A stretch of 21,007 bases of DNA from Acidobacteriaceae bacterium (GTDB lineage Bacteria > Acidobacteriota > Terriglobia > Terriglobales > Acidobacteriaceae). The notes under the pieces were generated by a model. The model was not told the DNA's origin. It saw only the letters and a program-made list of their open reading frames with translations, and made no database searches. Shown here piece by piece: positions 1-6,148 of the stretch. A program made the position numbers and the translations under genes. Numbering within the stretch: the first letter of the stretch is position 1; each line of letters opens with the position of its first letter. The stretch covers positions 24,385 through 45,391 of the forward strand of contig PLST01000148.1 of the NCBI GenBank assembly GCA_003164255.1. Direction: 5' to 3'.

Positions 1-1051
1 CGCGCTTGTCCACGAGCTTGCGGTCAAGGATGATTTCCATGTTGCCCGTGCCCTTGAACTCTTCGAAAATGACTTCGTCCATGCGGGAGCCGGTGTCAAC
101 GAGGGCGGTGGCAATGATGGTGAGCGACCCGCCCTCCTCGATATTTCTGGCGGCGCCGAAGAACCGCTTGGGGCGCTGCAGTGCGTTTGAATCCACGCCG
201 CCCGACAGCACTTTGCCCGAGGGAGGCACGATCGTGTTGTAGGCGCGGGCAAGACGGGTAATGGAGTCGAGCAGAATGACCACGTCGCGTTTGTGTTCCA
301 CCAGGCGCTTGGCCTTTTCGATGACCATCTCTGCCACCTGCACGTGGCGTGCTGCAGGCTCATCGAAAGTGGAACTGATGACTTCGCCCTTGACCGAGCG
401 CTGCATGTCGGTGACTTCCTCGGGACGCTCGTCGATCAGCAGAACAATGAGGACGATCTCCGGGTGATTCGTGGAGATCGAGTTGGCGAGCGACTGCAAC
501 AGCATGGTTTTGCCGGTGCGGGGCGGAGCGACGATGAGACCGCGCTGGCCCTTGCCGACGGGGGTGAGCAGGTCCATCACGCGCCCGCTGGTCGCCTCGC
601 GCACTGTCTCCAGCTTGATGCGTTCCTGGGGATAGAGCGGGGTGAGGTTGTCAAAGAGAATCTTGTTGCGGGTCTCCTCAGGGGACTCGAAGTTGATGGC
701 TTCGATCTTGACCAGCGCGAAGTACTTTTCTCCCTCGTGCGGGGGCCTGACGTTGCCACTGATCGAGTCGCCGGTTTTCAGATCGAATTTGCGGATCTGC
801 GAAGGCGAAACGTAGATGTCGTCAGGACCGGGGAGATAGTTGTAATCGGGCGAGCGAAGAAAGCCGTAGCCGTCGGGGAGAATCTCAAGAACTCCCTCGG
901 CAAAGATGTGACCTTCTTTTTCGCTTTGCGCCTGAAGGATCTTGAAGATGAGATCCTGCTTGCGAAGGCCGCTGGTACCCGGGATTTCCAGGGTACGCGC
1001 AATACGGCTCAGTTCGGTTATGTTCTTTTCTTTCAGTTCAGCGATGGTCAT
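1..1051 (-). CDS. rho: Transcription termination factor Rho (N-terminal 350 codons; 3' end beyond window)
   Basis: Rho is the hexameric RNA helicase that binds C-rich nascent RNA and ends transcription. The translation starts MTIAELKEKNITELSRIA, the usual Rho N-terminal helical domain. It is followed by the primary RNA-binding cold-shock-like fold with PDGYGFLRS (about residues 59-67) and PDDIYVSPSQIRKF (76-89), then GKGQRGLIVAPPRTGKT with the Walker A lysine at K181. Further on are the LLIDERPEEVTDM and DSITRLARAYN segments and the secondary-site region PPSGKVLSGGVD. The ATG at 1051 has AGGTGA about 2 nt upstream, which is close but the best start. The reading frame stays open to the window edge, so roughly the last 65-70 residues of a normal Rho of about 420 residues are missing here. 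It lies downstream of an omega-like gene on the same strand with a 226-nt gap. Identification is secure. Confidence 0.97.
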   Translation of the reverse strand, partial: MTIAELKEKNITELSRIARTLEIPGTSGLRKQDLIFKILQAQSEKEGHIFAEGVLEILPDGYGFLRSPDYNYLPGPDDIYVSPSQIRKFDLKTGDSISGNVRPPHEGEKYFALVKIEAINFESPEETRNKILFDNLTPLYPQERIKLETVREATSGRVMDLLTPVGKGQRGLIVAPPRTGKTMLLQSLANSISTNHPEIVLIVLLIDERPEEVTDMQRSVKGEVISSTFDEPAARHVQVAEMVIEKAKRLVEHKRDVVILLDSITRLARAYNTIVPPSGKVLSGGVDSNALQRPKRFFGAARNIEEGGSLTIIATALVDTGSRMDEVIFEEFKGTGNMEIILDRKLVDKR

Positions 1052-1063
1052 GTTCACCTGCGA

Positions 1064-1102
1064 GGCGGGATGTTTGTGAGAGGAATGCGGGAGGGGGAAG
1101 TG
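1064..1102 (-). promoter_or_regulatory. C-rich, G-poor rut-like stretch in the rho leader
   Basis: Read on the minus strand, these 39 nt just before the rho start codon contain 22 C and only 2 G. A C>G bubble of this kind is the typical composition of a Rho utilisation site. Rho in E. coli is known to limit its own synthesis by termination in its leader, so an autoregulatory rut site is a reasonable inference. No experiment or search supports it here. Confidence 0.45.
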
Positions 1103-1138
1103 CTCCAGACGGAAACCTTGCGGAAATGCTGGGATACA

Positions 1139-1154
1139 GCCGGCGTGTGCCGGC
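1139..1154 (-). other. Small GC hairpin in the rho leader
   Basis: GCCGGC, a 4-nt loop and GCCGGC form a 6-bp perfect stem about 90 nt upstream of the rho ATG. No U-tract follows on the minus strand, so it is not a canonical intrinsic terminator. It lies just upstream of the C-rich stretch and may be part of the same leader control element. Confidence 0.35.
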
Positions 1155-1264
1155 CTTGAAGCATCATCCTAATGCATGAGGAGTATCGAAACGCCGGGGA
1201 AACAAAACCGTCCGAATGCGGAATGCTGTTTCTTGCTTCGTTTTCTTACTCAACGATAGTGGAT

Positions 1265-1299
1265 TGAAAGACGCCGTTTAAGCTGCGCGGCGCCTTTCA
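1265..1299 (-). terminator. Hairpin spanning the omega-like stop codon (terminator or attenuator candidate)
   Basis: Arms TGAAAGACGCCG (1265-1276) and CGGCGCCTTTCA (1288-1299) pair over 12 positions around an 11-nt loop. The only imperfect position is a G-U wobble in minus-strand RNA but an A-C mismatch in plus-strand RNA, which favours function in the minus transcript. The stop codon of the omega-like gene (1278-1280) sits in the loop. No U-run follows, so full intrinsic termination is doubtful; it may instead protect the 3' end or attenuate read-through into rho. Confidence 0.4.
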
Positions 1300-1499
1300 A
1301 CCGGCTGGGCTGCCGGAGCCGACACGGGCCCGAGCGTTCCAGGGTTGGTGGTTTGAAAGCGGCACAGAACTTCATTAGTCGTGTCTTGCAGCCGTGTGTT
1401 CGGCTTGTGCAGCTTACGTGTTGCCTTGCTTGCCAGTTGACAGAGCTGGTAGCGATTGGACACATGAGAGAGTGCCCCAAAAACTAGATCAGAACGCAT
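1278..1499 (-). CDS. rpoZ: Small RNA polymerase omega-like protein (RpoZ-like)
   Basis: The product has 73 residues and starts MRSDLVFGALSHVSNRY. The central part has the pattern VSNRYQLCQLASKATRKLH followed by PNTRLQDTTNEVL. This resembles the omega subunit signature, in which NRF/NRY is followed by a hydrophobic helix and an A-x-x-A-R basic helix, then a segment leading to the helix that contacts RNA polymerase beta prime. Omega assists folding and assembly of beta prime. The ATG at 1499 is chosen because GAAGGAGAA lies about 7 nt upstream; a longer reading frame to 1577 lacks such support. The C-terminus (about residues 50-73) is rich in proline and alanine with a basic tail and looks disordered. 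Lying upstream of rho on the same strand suits a transcription-machinery gene. The omega assignment rests on a motif read by eye; a lineage-specific hypothetical protein is the alternative. Confidence 0.62.
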   Translation of the reverse strand: MRSDLVFGALSHVSNRYQLCQLASKATRKLHKPNTRLQDTTNEVLCRFQTTNPGTLGPVSAPAAQPVERRRAA

Positions 1500-1672
1500 T
1501 GCAATATTCTCCTTCGTCAGTAGACTGCCCGGCTGGTGATTTGAAACGCTGCCGGTGCAGCACGGGGAGCCGATCAATCAAGGACTGCCCCAAGTTTTCA
1601 CGTTCATGTTTTAGACGCACGAACCTGACATCCAGTTCAACAATCTTGACGCACTTTCGGGCGTGTAAAACA

Positions 1673-1860
1673 GGCCTAAACCCGCATGGGTAGATCAGAC
1701 TGCAATTTTGGGAATTTCGGCGCCCGTCATGCCCATTTCCGAAAGCTCTCACAACGCACCGCAGGCATCAACAGAAGAGCCTGGACTCATTAGTATGATG
1801 CGGGAAATGGCTCACGGGCACATCAAATCGCAATAAGCAATCTGCCCTATATGGATGGCT
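1673..1860 (-). ncRNA. Candidate 6S-like structured RNA of about 188 nt
   Basis: No convincing gene is present between 1500 and 2081, but 1680-1740 and 1802-1856 form a long imperfect inverted repeat. Numbering the minus-strand transcript from A at 1860, nt 5-21 pair with 166-181 (closing stem), and nt 40-58 pair with 121-142 (8 bp, internal loop, 3 bp, bulge, 6 bp). Between them is an open, weakly paired region of about 18 and 23 nt. The tip carries GCAUCA (60-65) pairing with UGAUGC (91-96). Closing stem, central bubble, terminal stem and a total near 185 nt is the known architecture of 6S RNA, which mimics an open promoter and sequesters sigma-70 RNA polymerase. Several wobble pairs exist only in minus-strand RNA. 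A promoter places the start at 1860. The 3' end is uncertain: a UUUU follows at about nt 191-194. The structure was derived by hand. A long leader for the omega-like gene is the alternative. Confidence 0.5.
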
Positions 1861-1866
1861 CTCATG

Positions 1867-1925
1867 AATGTATACCGGGCAGACGCACAGGTCAACAGTT
1901 TTTTCAACGCTTTTTGAGCAGTTTT
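1867..1925 (-). promoter_or_regulatory. Sigma-70 promoter with phased A-tract UP element for the 6S-like RNA
   Basis: On the minus strand TTGACC (1895-1890) is followed 17 nt later by TACATT (1872-1867), which predicts a start near 1860. Immediately upstream are three A-tracts (plus-strand T runs at 1899-1904, 1911-1915 and 1922-1925) with centres about 10.5-11.5 bp apart. They occupy roughly -40 to -65, where UP elements bind the RNA polymerase alpha subunits. This layout is typical of strong stable-RNA promoters. An alternative -10, TATACA (1874-1869), would give a 15-nt spacer. Confidence 0.6.
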
Positions 1926-2053
1926 GACGGTTCCGAAAGCCTGTACTGAAGAGTGCGTAAAAACCTTTATTTTCAATCGAATGGGTTCAAGTCTCAACGA
2001 GAGTTATTGGCTGGTTTTGGCGAACGGGGCGGCTTTGCAGGGATTTGTGTACC

Positions 2054-2074
2054 GATTCGCACAAAAAGCGAACC
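2054..2074 (-). terminator. Weak hairpin just after the small membrane protein gene
   Basis: GATTCGC and GCGAACC flank a 7-nt A/T-rich loop, 7 nt beyond the stop codon of the gene at 2082-2312. In minus-strand RNA this is a 7-bp stem with one G-U pair. No U-tract follows the stem, so this is at most a weak terminator or 3'-end hairpin. Apart from this hairpin and the A-tracts below 1925, I see nothing definite between 1926 and 2081. Confidence 0.3.
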
Positions 2075-2081
2075 AATCTGG

Positions 2082-2312
2082 TTACTTTCGGGCGGCAAAC
2101 GGGCCGGATGGGCGGCCGTCAGGGTCAAAAAGCATGGAACGGCCGTCTTCGTCGATCCCGGAAGGCGGTCGCCGAACTCGCGCCGGGTGCCGGGGGGCAG
2201 CAATTAGCTCGTCAACGCGGAAGACCCCCGCCAGCAGGACGATGAAAGCGGGCACTGCCACAAGCATCGCGTCCAAACTCGAAGTTAGAACTGTCTCATT
2301 GATTACTGTCAT
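2082..2312 (-). CDS. Small single-pass membrane protein, hypothetical
   Basis: The product has 76 residues. After a short polar start (MTVINETVLTSS) comes one hydrophobic segment at about residues 13-33, with LDAMLVAVPAFIVLLAGV followed by FRVDELIAAP. The tail is a proline/arginine-rich soluble stretch with SGIDEDGRSM and FDPDGRPS. The repeated D-x-D-G-R pattern after the membrane segment resembles small uncharacterised proteins I associate with acidobacteria, but no function is known to me. The ATG at 2312 has GAGG about 8 nt upstream. The plus strand is also open across this region with a low-complexity product, so coding direction is judged from the clear hydrophobic segment and the ribosome binding site. 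It lies upstream of the 6S-like promoter and is probably a separate unit. It is rated probable rather than certain. Confidence 0.55.
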   Translation of the reverse strand: MTVINETVLTSSLDAMLVAVPAFIVLLAGVFRVDELIAAPRHPARVRRPPSGIDEDGRSMLFDPDGRPSGPFAARK

Positions 2313-2498
2313 TGAAATGGCCTCAGCGACAAATTCTGCAGTGTTTCTTAAGCAGTCTTAACAGTTATCGGTTCAAGATTAGAGTTCCCTTAAGAACCAA
2401 GGTAACCATCGTTCGAATACGGCGGTCAATGGCACCTTCGAGGGAGGCGCGAGGTTGCGGGAGTTACAAGGGTTGGCGGGCGGCCCAGGGCAAGGGAC

Positions 2499-2601
2499 GC
2501 CCTTTCTCCCACCATCGCGGGTGCCCCAGGGTGCCGGGGTCCCCACGAACAGGTCTTCGTTCGGGGGGAGACGCCTCGCTTTTGGGCACCTGGGAAAGGG
2601 C
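2499..2601. repeat. GC-rich intergenic inverted-repeat element
   Basis: Nested imperfect inverted repeats fill this non-coding stretch. Outer arms are GCCCTTTCTCCC (2499-2510) and GGGAAAGGGC (2592-2601). Middle arms are CCCCAGGGTGCC (near 2524-2535) and GGGCACCTGG (2584-2593). An inner hairpin is CGAAC (2546-2550) with GTTCG (2559-2563). The motif GGGTGCC followed shortly by GGTCCC recurs near 13165, and related hairpins occur at 12175-12214, suggesting a dispersed REP-like family. The wider gap 2313-2498 shows only short CTTAA repeats (2347-2395) that I cannot interpret. Confidence 0.5.
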
Positions 2602-2605
2602 AAAG

Positions 2606-2630
2606 CCGGGCGGTGAGCTTACCCGCCCGG
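2606..2630 (-). terminator. GC-rich hairpin downstream of the GH106 gene
   Basis: CCGGGCGG (2606-2613) and CCGCCCGG (2623-2630) form a perfect 8-bp stem with a 9-nt loop, starting 17 nt after the rhamnosidase stop codon on the minus strand. Only a short CTTT follows, so it is an imperfect intrinsic terminator or a 3'-end stabilising hairpin. Confidence 0.5.
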
Positions 2631-2647
2631 ATCTGAGGGATTGCGAT

Positions 2648-5600
2648 CTATTGTGCGGAAACAGCCACGGACACCACACGAACCGGCCCAAGCAGGCCTG
2701 AGGGCAGTAGTAGGGAATTTGCATTGTAGGGTTTGGTGTCGGCAAAGGTAATGCGCACTGCATTCGGCTGCTCGTCTCCGATGAGGCGATTGACCCACGC
2801 ATTAGTCACTTTGATCGTGACCTCGTTATTGCCGGGCTTGAGTGCGGTGGTTGCGTCTACCCGGTAAGGCGCGTGCCAGACGACGCCGAGAGGCTTGCCA
2901 TTGACGGTGACTTCGGCCAGGTTCTTCACATCGCCCAGGTCAATCCAGAGATGCGCACCGCCTTTCAGTGCTGAGGGCTCCAGATCGATAGTCTTTGTAT
3001 AGGTTCCTGTGCCGGAAAAATATCTGATCCCCGGGTCAGAGCTGTCGCTCCACGAAGAAAGCCTGTCCATGGAAACCGAAGGGAGCGCTCCGCGATCGGG
3101 TTGGAAGCTCACGCTCCAAGGCCCCTCAATATTCGCGACCACCATCTCAGTAGTTGCCGGCACTGTGCGCGAAGTTGCAGTCGCGGGTTTGCGGAAGACC
3201 ACAAACACGCTGCCATAGGGTTCAAGCTTGAGAGGAACGGTCGTGCGCCCATCCGAAATTTTGAACGACGCCGGTTCGGTCTTGCCGGTGTCTGCGTGCC
3301 AAAGTTCCGGCGCCTTGCCAGACACACGAAACATTGCGTCCACATTCTCTGTGAGGTCGTTGCGGTTATCCACAAAGTAGACGTCGCCTTCGGTCAGTTT
3401 GCGATGGGCAAACAGCAGGTGCGTATCGGCCTCAGGATGCGTGGTTTCGAAGTCGGGCTCCATGTGCATTGCCTTGAAGACCTCGCCGAGATTCTCGCCG
3501 GCATAGACTTGGCCTTTGCCGACATGGTGTACGCCGGAGCCATCGCCAAAGAGCTCATCGCTCAACCTGGAAAACTCCTTCTGGTCGTCGGCAAGGCTTG
3601 GATCGTCGATGGGCTTTTCGCCGGCAACGGTTGCCCCGTTCTCCACCAGCTTGTGGATGGCGCGGAGCACGGGCAACGACATGTGCCTGCTGAAGGGGTC
3701 AAGTCCGAGAAGACGGTAGCTTGTGCCTCCCGGCGTGGTGATGCGGCCGTTCGCGGCGCTCAGCTCGTGAATCAGGGCGTCGGCGTTGACATAGTCGAAG
3801 CCGTACCCTTCGGGAATGTCGGGCGCCTTGTCCCCGAAGATTGCGGTCAGGTTGGAATCTTCTCCGTAGAAATAAATCAGGTCCGCGCCGAAGTGACCCT
3901 GCTGTAGCAGGAAGCTGGTGCGGGATAGGTAGTCGATCCAGGGCCCTGCCTGTTCGGCCCAGGTCTCGTTGCGATTGAACCATTGCCCGCAGGGACCGAG
4001 CGTCATGCCGGGGGCCTTGTTGACGAGCGGCTGGTGGGCCGACTCGTGAATCACAAATCGGTTGATGCCATTGATGAACTCCATATCGGCGGCGGGCCTG
4101 AGGGTGGCGGGCGACCAGGCCCATGCGGAGGAGAATGTGCACGTGGTCAATGATTCGGCCGCAGCAAGGTTCTGGCCATAGATGTGCGCCACCGAGGAAG
4201 ACTCGCGATCATCCGCGTTGTAACCATACTGTTCCCTGACCACTCCAGGGGTCTGCACCCACATGGCGCTCATGGGAATCTCGTTGAACTTCTTCACCTC
4301 CATGCCATCGGCGACGAATGCGCGTCCGCCCTCGTGCGACTCGCCGTAATGCCCCATGCCCCACTCATGCAGAGTGGTCTCAAGCTGCCCGTAGTGCTCG
4401 GTTGCGATCAGGTCGGCGATCGTTTTGCGGAAGTCCCAGAGAAATCTGTCGCTGTCTGCGGAACTCTCGACAATCCGGCCCGCCAGCACCGGCATCCACG
4501 GCATCGGATCGTAGCCACGCAGTTTCCTGAACTGGGCAATCATGTTGTCGGTCCAGTTTTGCGAGCCGGCCTCCCAGCTGTCGTTCACCACGTAATGCAA
4601 TCCACGCTTGCCGATCAGGTCGGGCCCAACGGTTCTCTTGTAGCTATCCAGGTAGGTGTCCATGTACTTCTTCACATACCTGCGGTCCATCTTGTCCACT
4701 TCAAGCCCGGTGGCCTCGGCTGTGGCCGGATGATTGGTGATGCCGAGCAGAGAGTAGCCAAAGCGAAGCACCGCCCAGTTGCCGGGCGGCGGAGTCCAGT
4801 CGAGTGTCCCATCCGGATGCATTTTCGCGGTCAGATTGATGACGTCGTTCTTTGCGATGGCGTCCGCGGGACTCACAGCGGGGGTCGACAGGATGTAGAG
4901 GTTCGGATCCGTGACGAATGCTGCTTTCTCCTCGAAGCGATTGACCCGTGCTCCTGCATGGAGCGCCAGTTCGGCGATCTCGTAGTCGGTGGGCGGCGTA
5001 CGACCTCCGCGCAAGGAGGCGTCAGCCAAGGGCGAAGCCGGTGCAATCCGCTTGAATGTGACGCGGAAATACTTGGCGGTGACTGCCGGGAACGAAACCG
5101 TATTCTCCGGAGCTCGGCTCGAAGGCAATTCCGCTGCCGGGCTGAAGTTCTTGCCGTCGTCACTGGCCAACAACATTTTTTGGGGTGCGCCGATGCCAAA
5201 CAGTACATTCGCCATCCGGTCTGGCGCCATCACCACATAGGTGATGGACCGAATGGTCGTGGGCGCGGCGAACTCAAATTGAATCCACGAGGATTCACCA
5301 GCTGCTGGAATCGGTAGCTTCGTAGTCTTCTGCAGGTCTCCGTCGCTGAGCATTGCAAAATCTGGCGATCCGCCGCTCGCGGTGATCTTGACGTGCTCCA
5401 TGTCCAGAGGTACATCACTTGCCGGCCTGCGATAGGCAACCACGGCTGCATCCGCATAAAACTGCTGCACCGGGGCCGCGATCCCCTCTTCCGGTGGGCG
5501 GCTCATCCCCTGAAATGCGCCGGTGCTCGACGGCGGGTGAATTAGCACTCCGGTGAAGGGCTTGCCGCCCTCAACGGCGGTCGCACTCCAGACATATTTC

Positions 5601-6019
5601 TTCATGCCCTCGGCAGGGGGCACCCATGGACCGCCGGACTCGCTCCATCCCGGGGAGCCGGCGATGGCCTCCTCAAGGCCCAACTGATTGCCGAGCGTGA
5701 CGGCATATTTGAAGGCATCTTTCCACTCCGGCGTCATATAGGAGAGGCGATGATCGACAACCTGCGGCGTATCCAGCGCCGCGTCAAAGTTCTGAAAGCC
5801 AGCGATGCCGGTCCGGTGCATCCATTCAAGGTCGAGCTTGATGCCCTCCTTCGTGATATTGCCGTTCATCCAATGCCACCAAACGCGAGGATGCGCGCTT
5901 TGTGGTGGATTTTCGAATCCGCTCTTGAGAGAGTCCGGATTGCTTTGCGCCGGAGACTGTCCGAAGGCAAAGACCAGCACAATTCCTACCGCCGCGAATC
6001 TGATTGCCGAGAGTTTCAT
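2648..6019 (-). CDS. Secreted GH106-type alpha-L-rhamnosidase
   Basis: The product has 1123 residues and is probably exported to hydrolyse terminal L-rhamnose from plant glycans such as rhamnogalacturonan. Residues 1-25 are a signal peptide (MKLSAIRFAAVGIVLVFAFG, cleavage near SPAQS). The mature start NPPQSAHPRVWWHWMNGNIT and the following EWMHRTGIAGFQ are typical of GH106. Residues about 205-325 look like an F5/8-type beta-sandwich (WIQFEFAAPTTIRSITYV, KYFRVTF). The catalytic region contains NDSWEAGSQNWT with E483 and AAESLTT with E622; I infer these as the two catalytic glutamates by position. Residues about 1000-1080 form a GH2-like sugar-binding sandwich (YTKTIDLEP, VTVNGKPLGVVWHAPYRVD). 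The ATG at 6019 follows AAAGGAGAA; a longer frame to 6142 lacks a signal peptide at its start. It is 129 nt downstream of comM with no clear promoter. The family call is strong; the exact linkage is not known. Confidence 0.9.
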   Translation of the reverse strand: MKLSAIRFAAVGIVLVFAFGQSPAQSNPDSLKSGFENPPQSAHPRVWWHWMNGNITKEGIKLDLEWMHRTGIAGFQNFDAALDTPQVVDHRLSYMTPEWKDAFKYAVTLGNQLGLEEAIAGSPGWSESGGPWVPPAEGMKKYVWSATAVEGGKPFTGVLIHPPSSTGAFQGMSRPPEEGIAAPVQQFYADAAVVAYRRPASDVPLDMEHVKITASGGSPDFAMLSDGDLQKTTKLPIPAAGESSWIQFEFAAPTTIRSITYVVMAPDRMANVLFGIGAPQKMLLASDDGKNFSPAAELPSSRAPENTVSFPAVTAKYFRVTFKRIAPASPLADASLRGGRTPPTDYEIAELALHAGARVNRFEEKAAFVTDPNLYILSTPAVSPADAIAKNDVINLTAKMHPDGTLDWTPPPGNWAVLRFGYSLLGITNHPATAEATGLEVDKMDRRYVKKYMDTYLDSYKRTVGPDLIGKRGLHYVVNDSWEAGSQNWTDNMIAQFRKLRGYDPMPWMPVLAGRIVESSADSDRFLWDFRKTIADLIATEHYGQLETTLHEWGMGHYGESHEGGRAFVADGMEVKKFNEIPMSAMWVQTPGVVREQYGYNADDRESSSVAHIYGQNLAAAESLTTCTFSSAWAWSPATLRPAADMEFINGINRFVIHESAHQPLVNKAPGMTLGPCGQWFNRNETWAEQAGPWIDYLSRTSFLLQQGHFGADLIYFYGEDSNLTAIFGDKAPDIPEGYGFDYVNADALIHELSAANGRITTPGGTSYRLLGLDPFSRHMSLPVLRAIHKLVENGATVAGEKPIDDPSLADDQKEFSRLSDELFGDGSGVHHVGKGQVYAGENLGEVFKAMHMEPDFETTHPEADTHLLFAHRKLTEGDVYFVDNRNDLTENVDAMFRVSGKAPELWHADTGKTEPASFKISDGRTTVPLKLEPYGSVFVVFRKPATATSRTVPATTEMVVANIEGPWSVSFQPDRGALPSVSMDRLSSWSDSSDPGIRYFSGTGTYTKTIDLEPSALKGGAHLWIDLGDVKNLAEVTVNGKPLGVVWHAPYRVDATTALKPGNNEVTIKVTNAWVNRLIGDEQPNAVRITFADTKPYNANSLLLPSGLLGPVRVVSVAVSAQ

Positions 6020-6148
6020 TGCTTCTCCTTTGCGGGCGTGTCGCCGGGACAGGCACCGCATGTTTTCTGATGGGGCGCCCTGCGAAAAAGAAAGCGGCGC
6101 GACATTTCGCGCACACCTTCTCCCTGGCAGGGCTGACGGCAAATCATA

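Noticed and set aside
1489..1752. An 87-codon minus-strand frame overlapping the start of the omega-like gene.
   Set aside because: The product is low in recognisable pattern, it has no ribosome binding site, and the region is better explained by the 6S-like RNA and the omega-like leader.
1984..1996. GGGTTCAAGTCTC resembles the T-loop of a tRNA on the plus strand.
   Set aside because: The flanking bases do not form a T-stem, and no acceptor, D or anticodon arms can be placed upstream.
1924..2361. A 145-codon plus-strand frame opposite the small membrane protein.
   Set aside because: The product is Ser/Thr/Arg-rich without domain features, and the minus-strand frame has a clean membrane helix and ribosome binding site.
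4184..5317. A 377-codon frame antisense to the rhamnosidase gene.
   Set aside because: It is an artefact of the third-position GC bias of the true gene; the product has no family motif and no ribosome binding site was noted.
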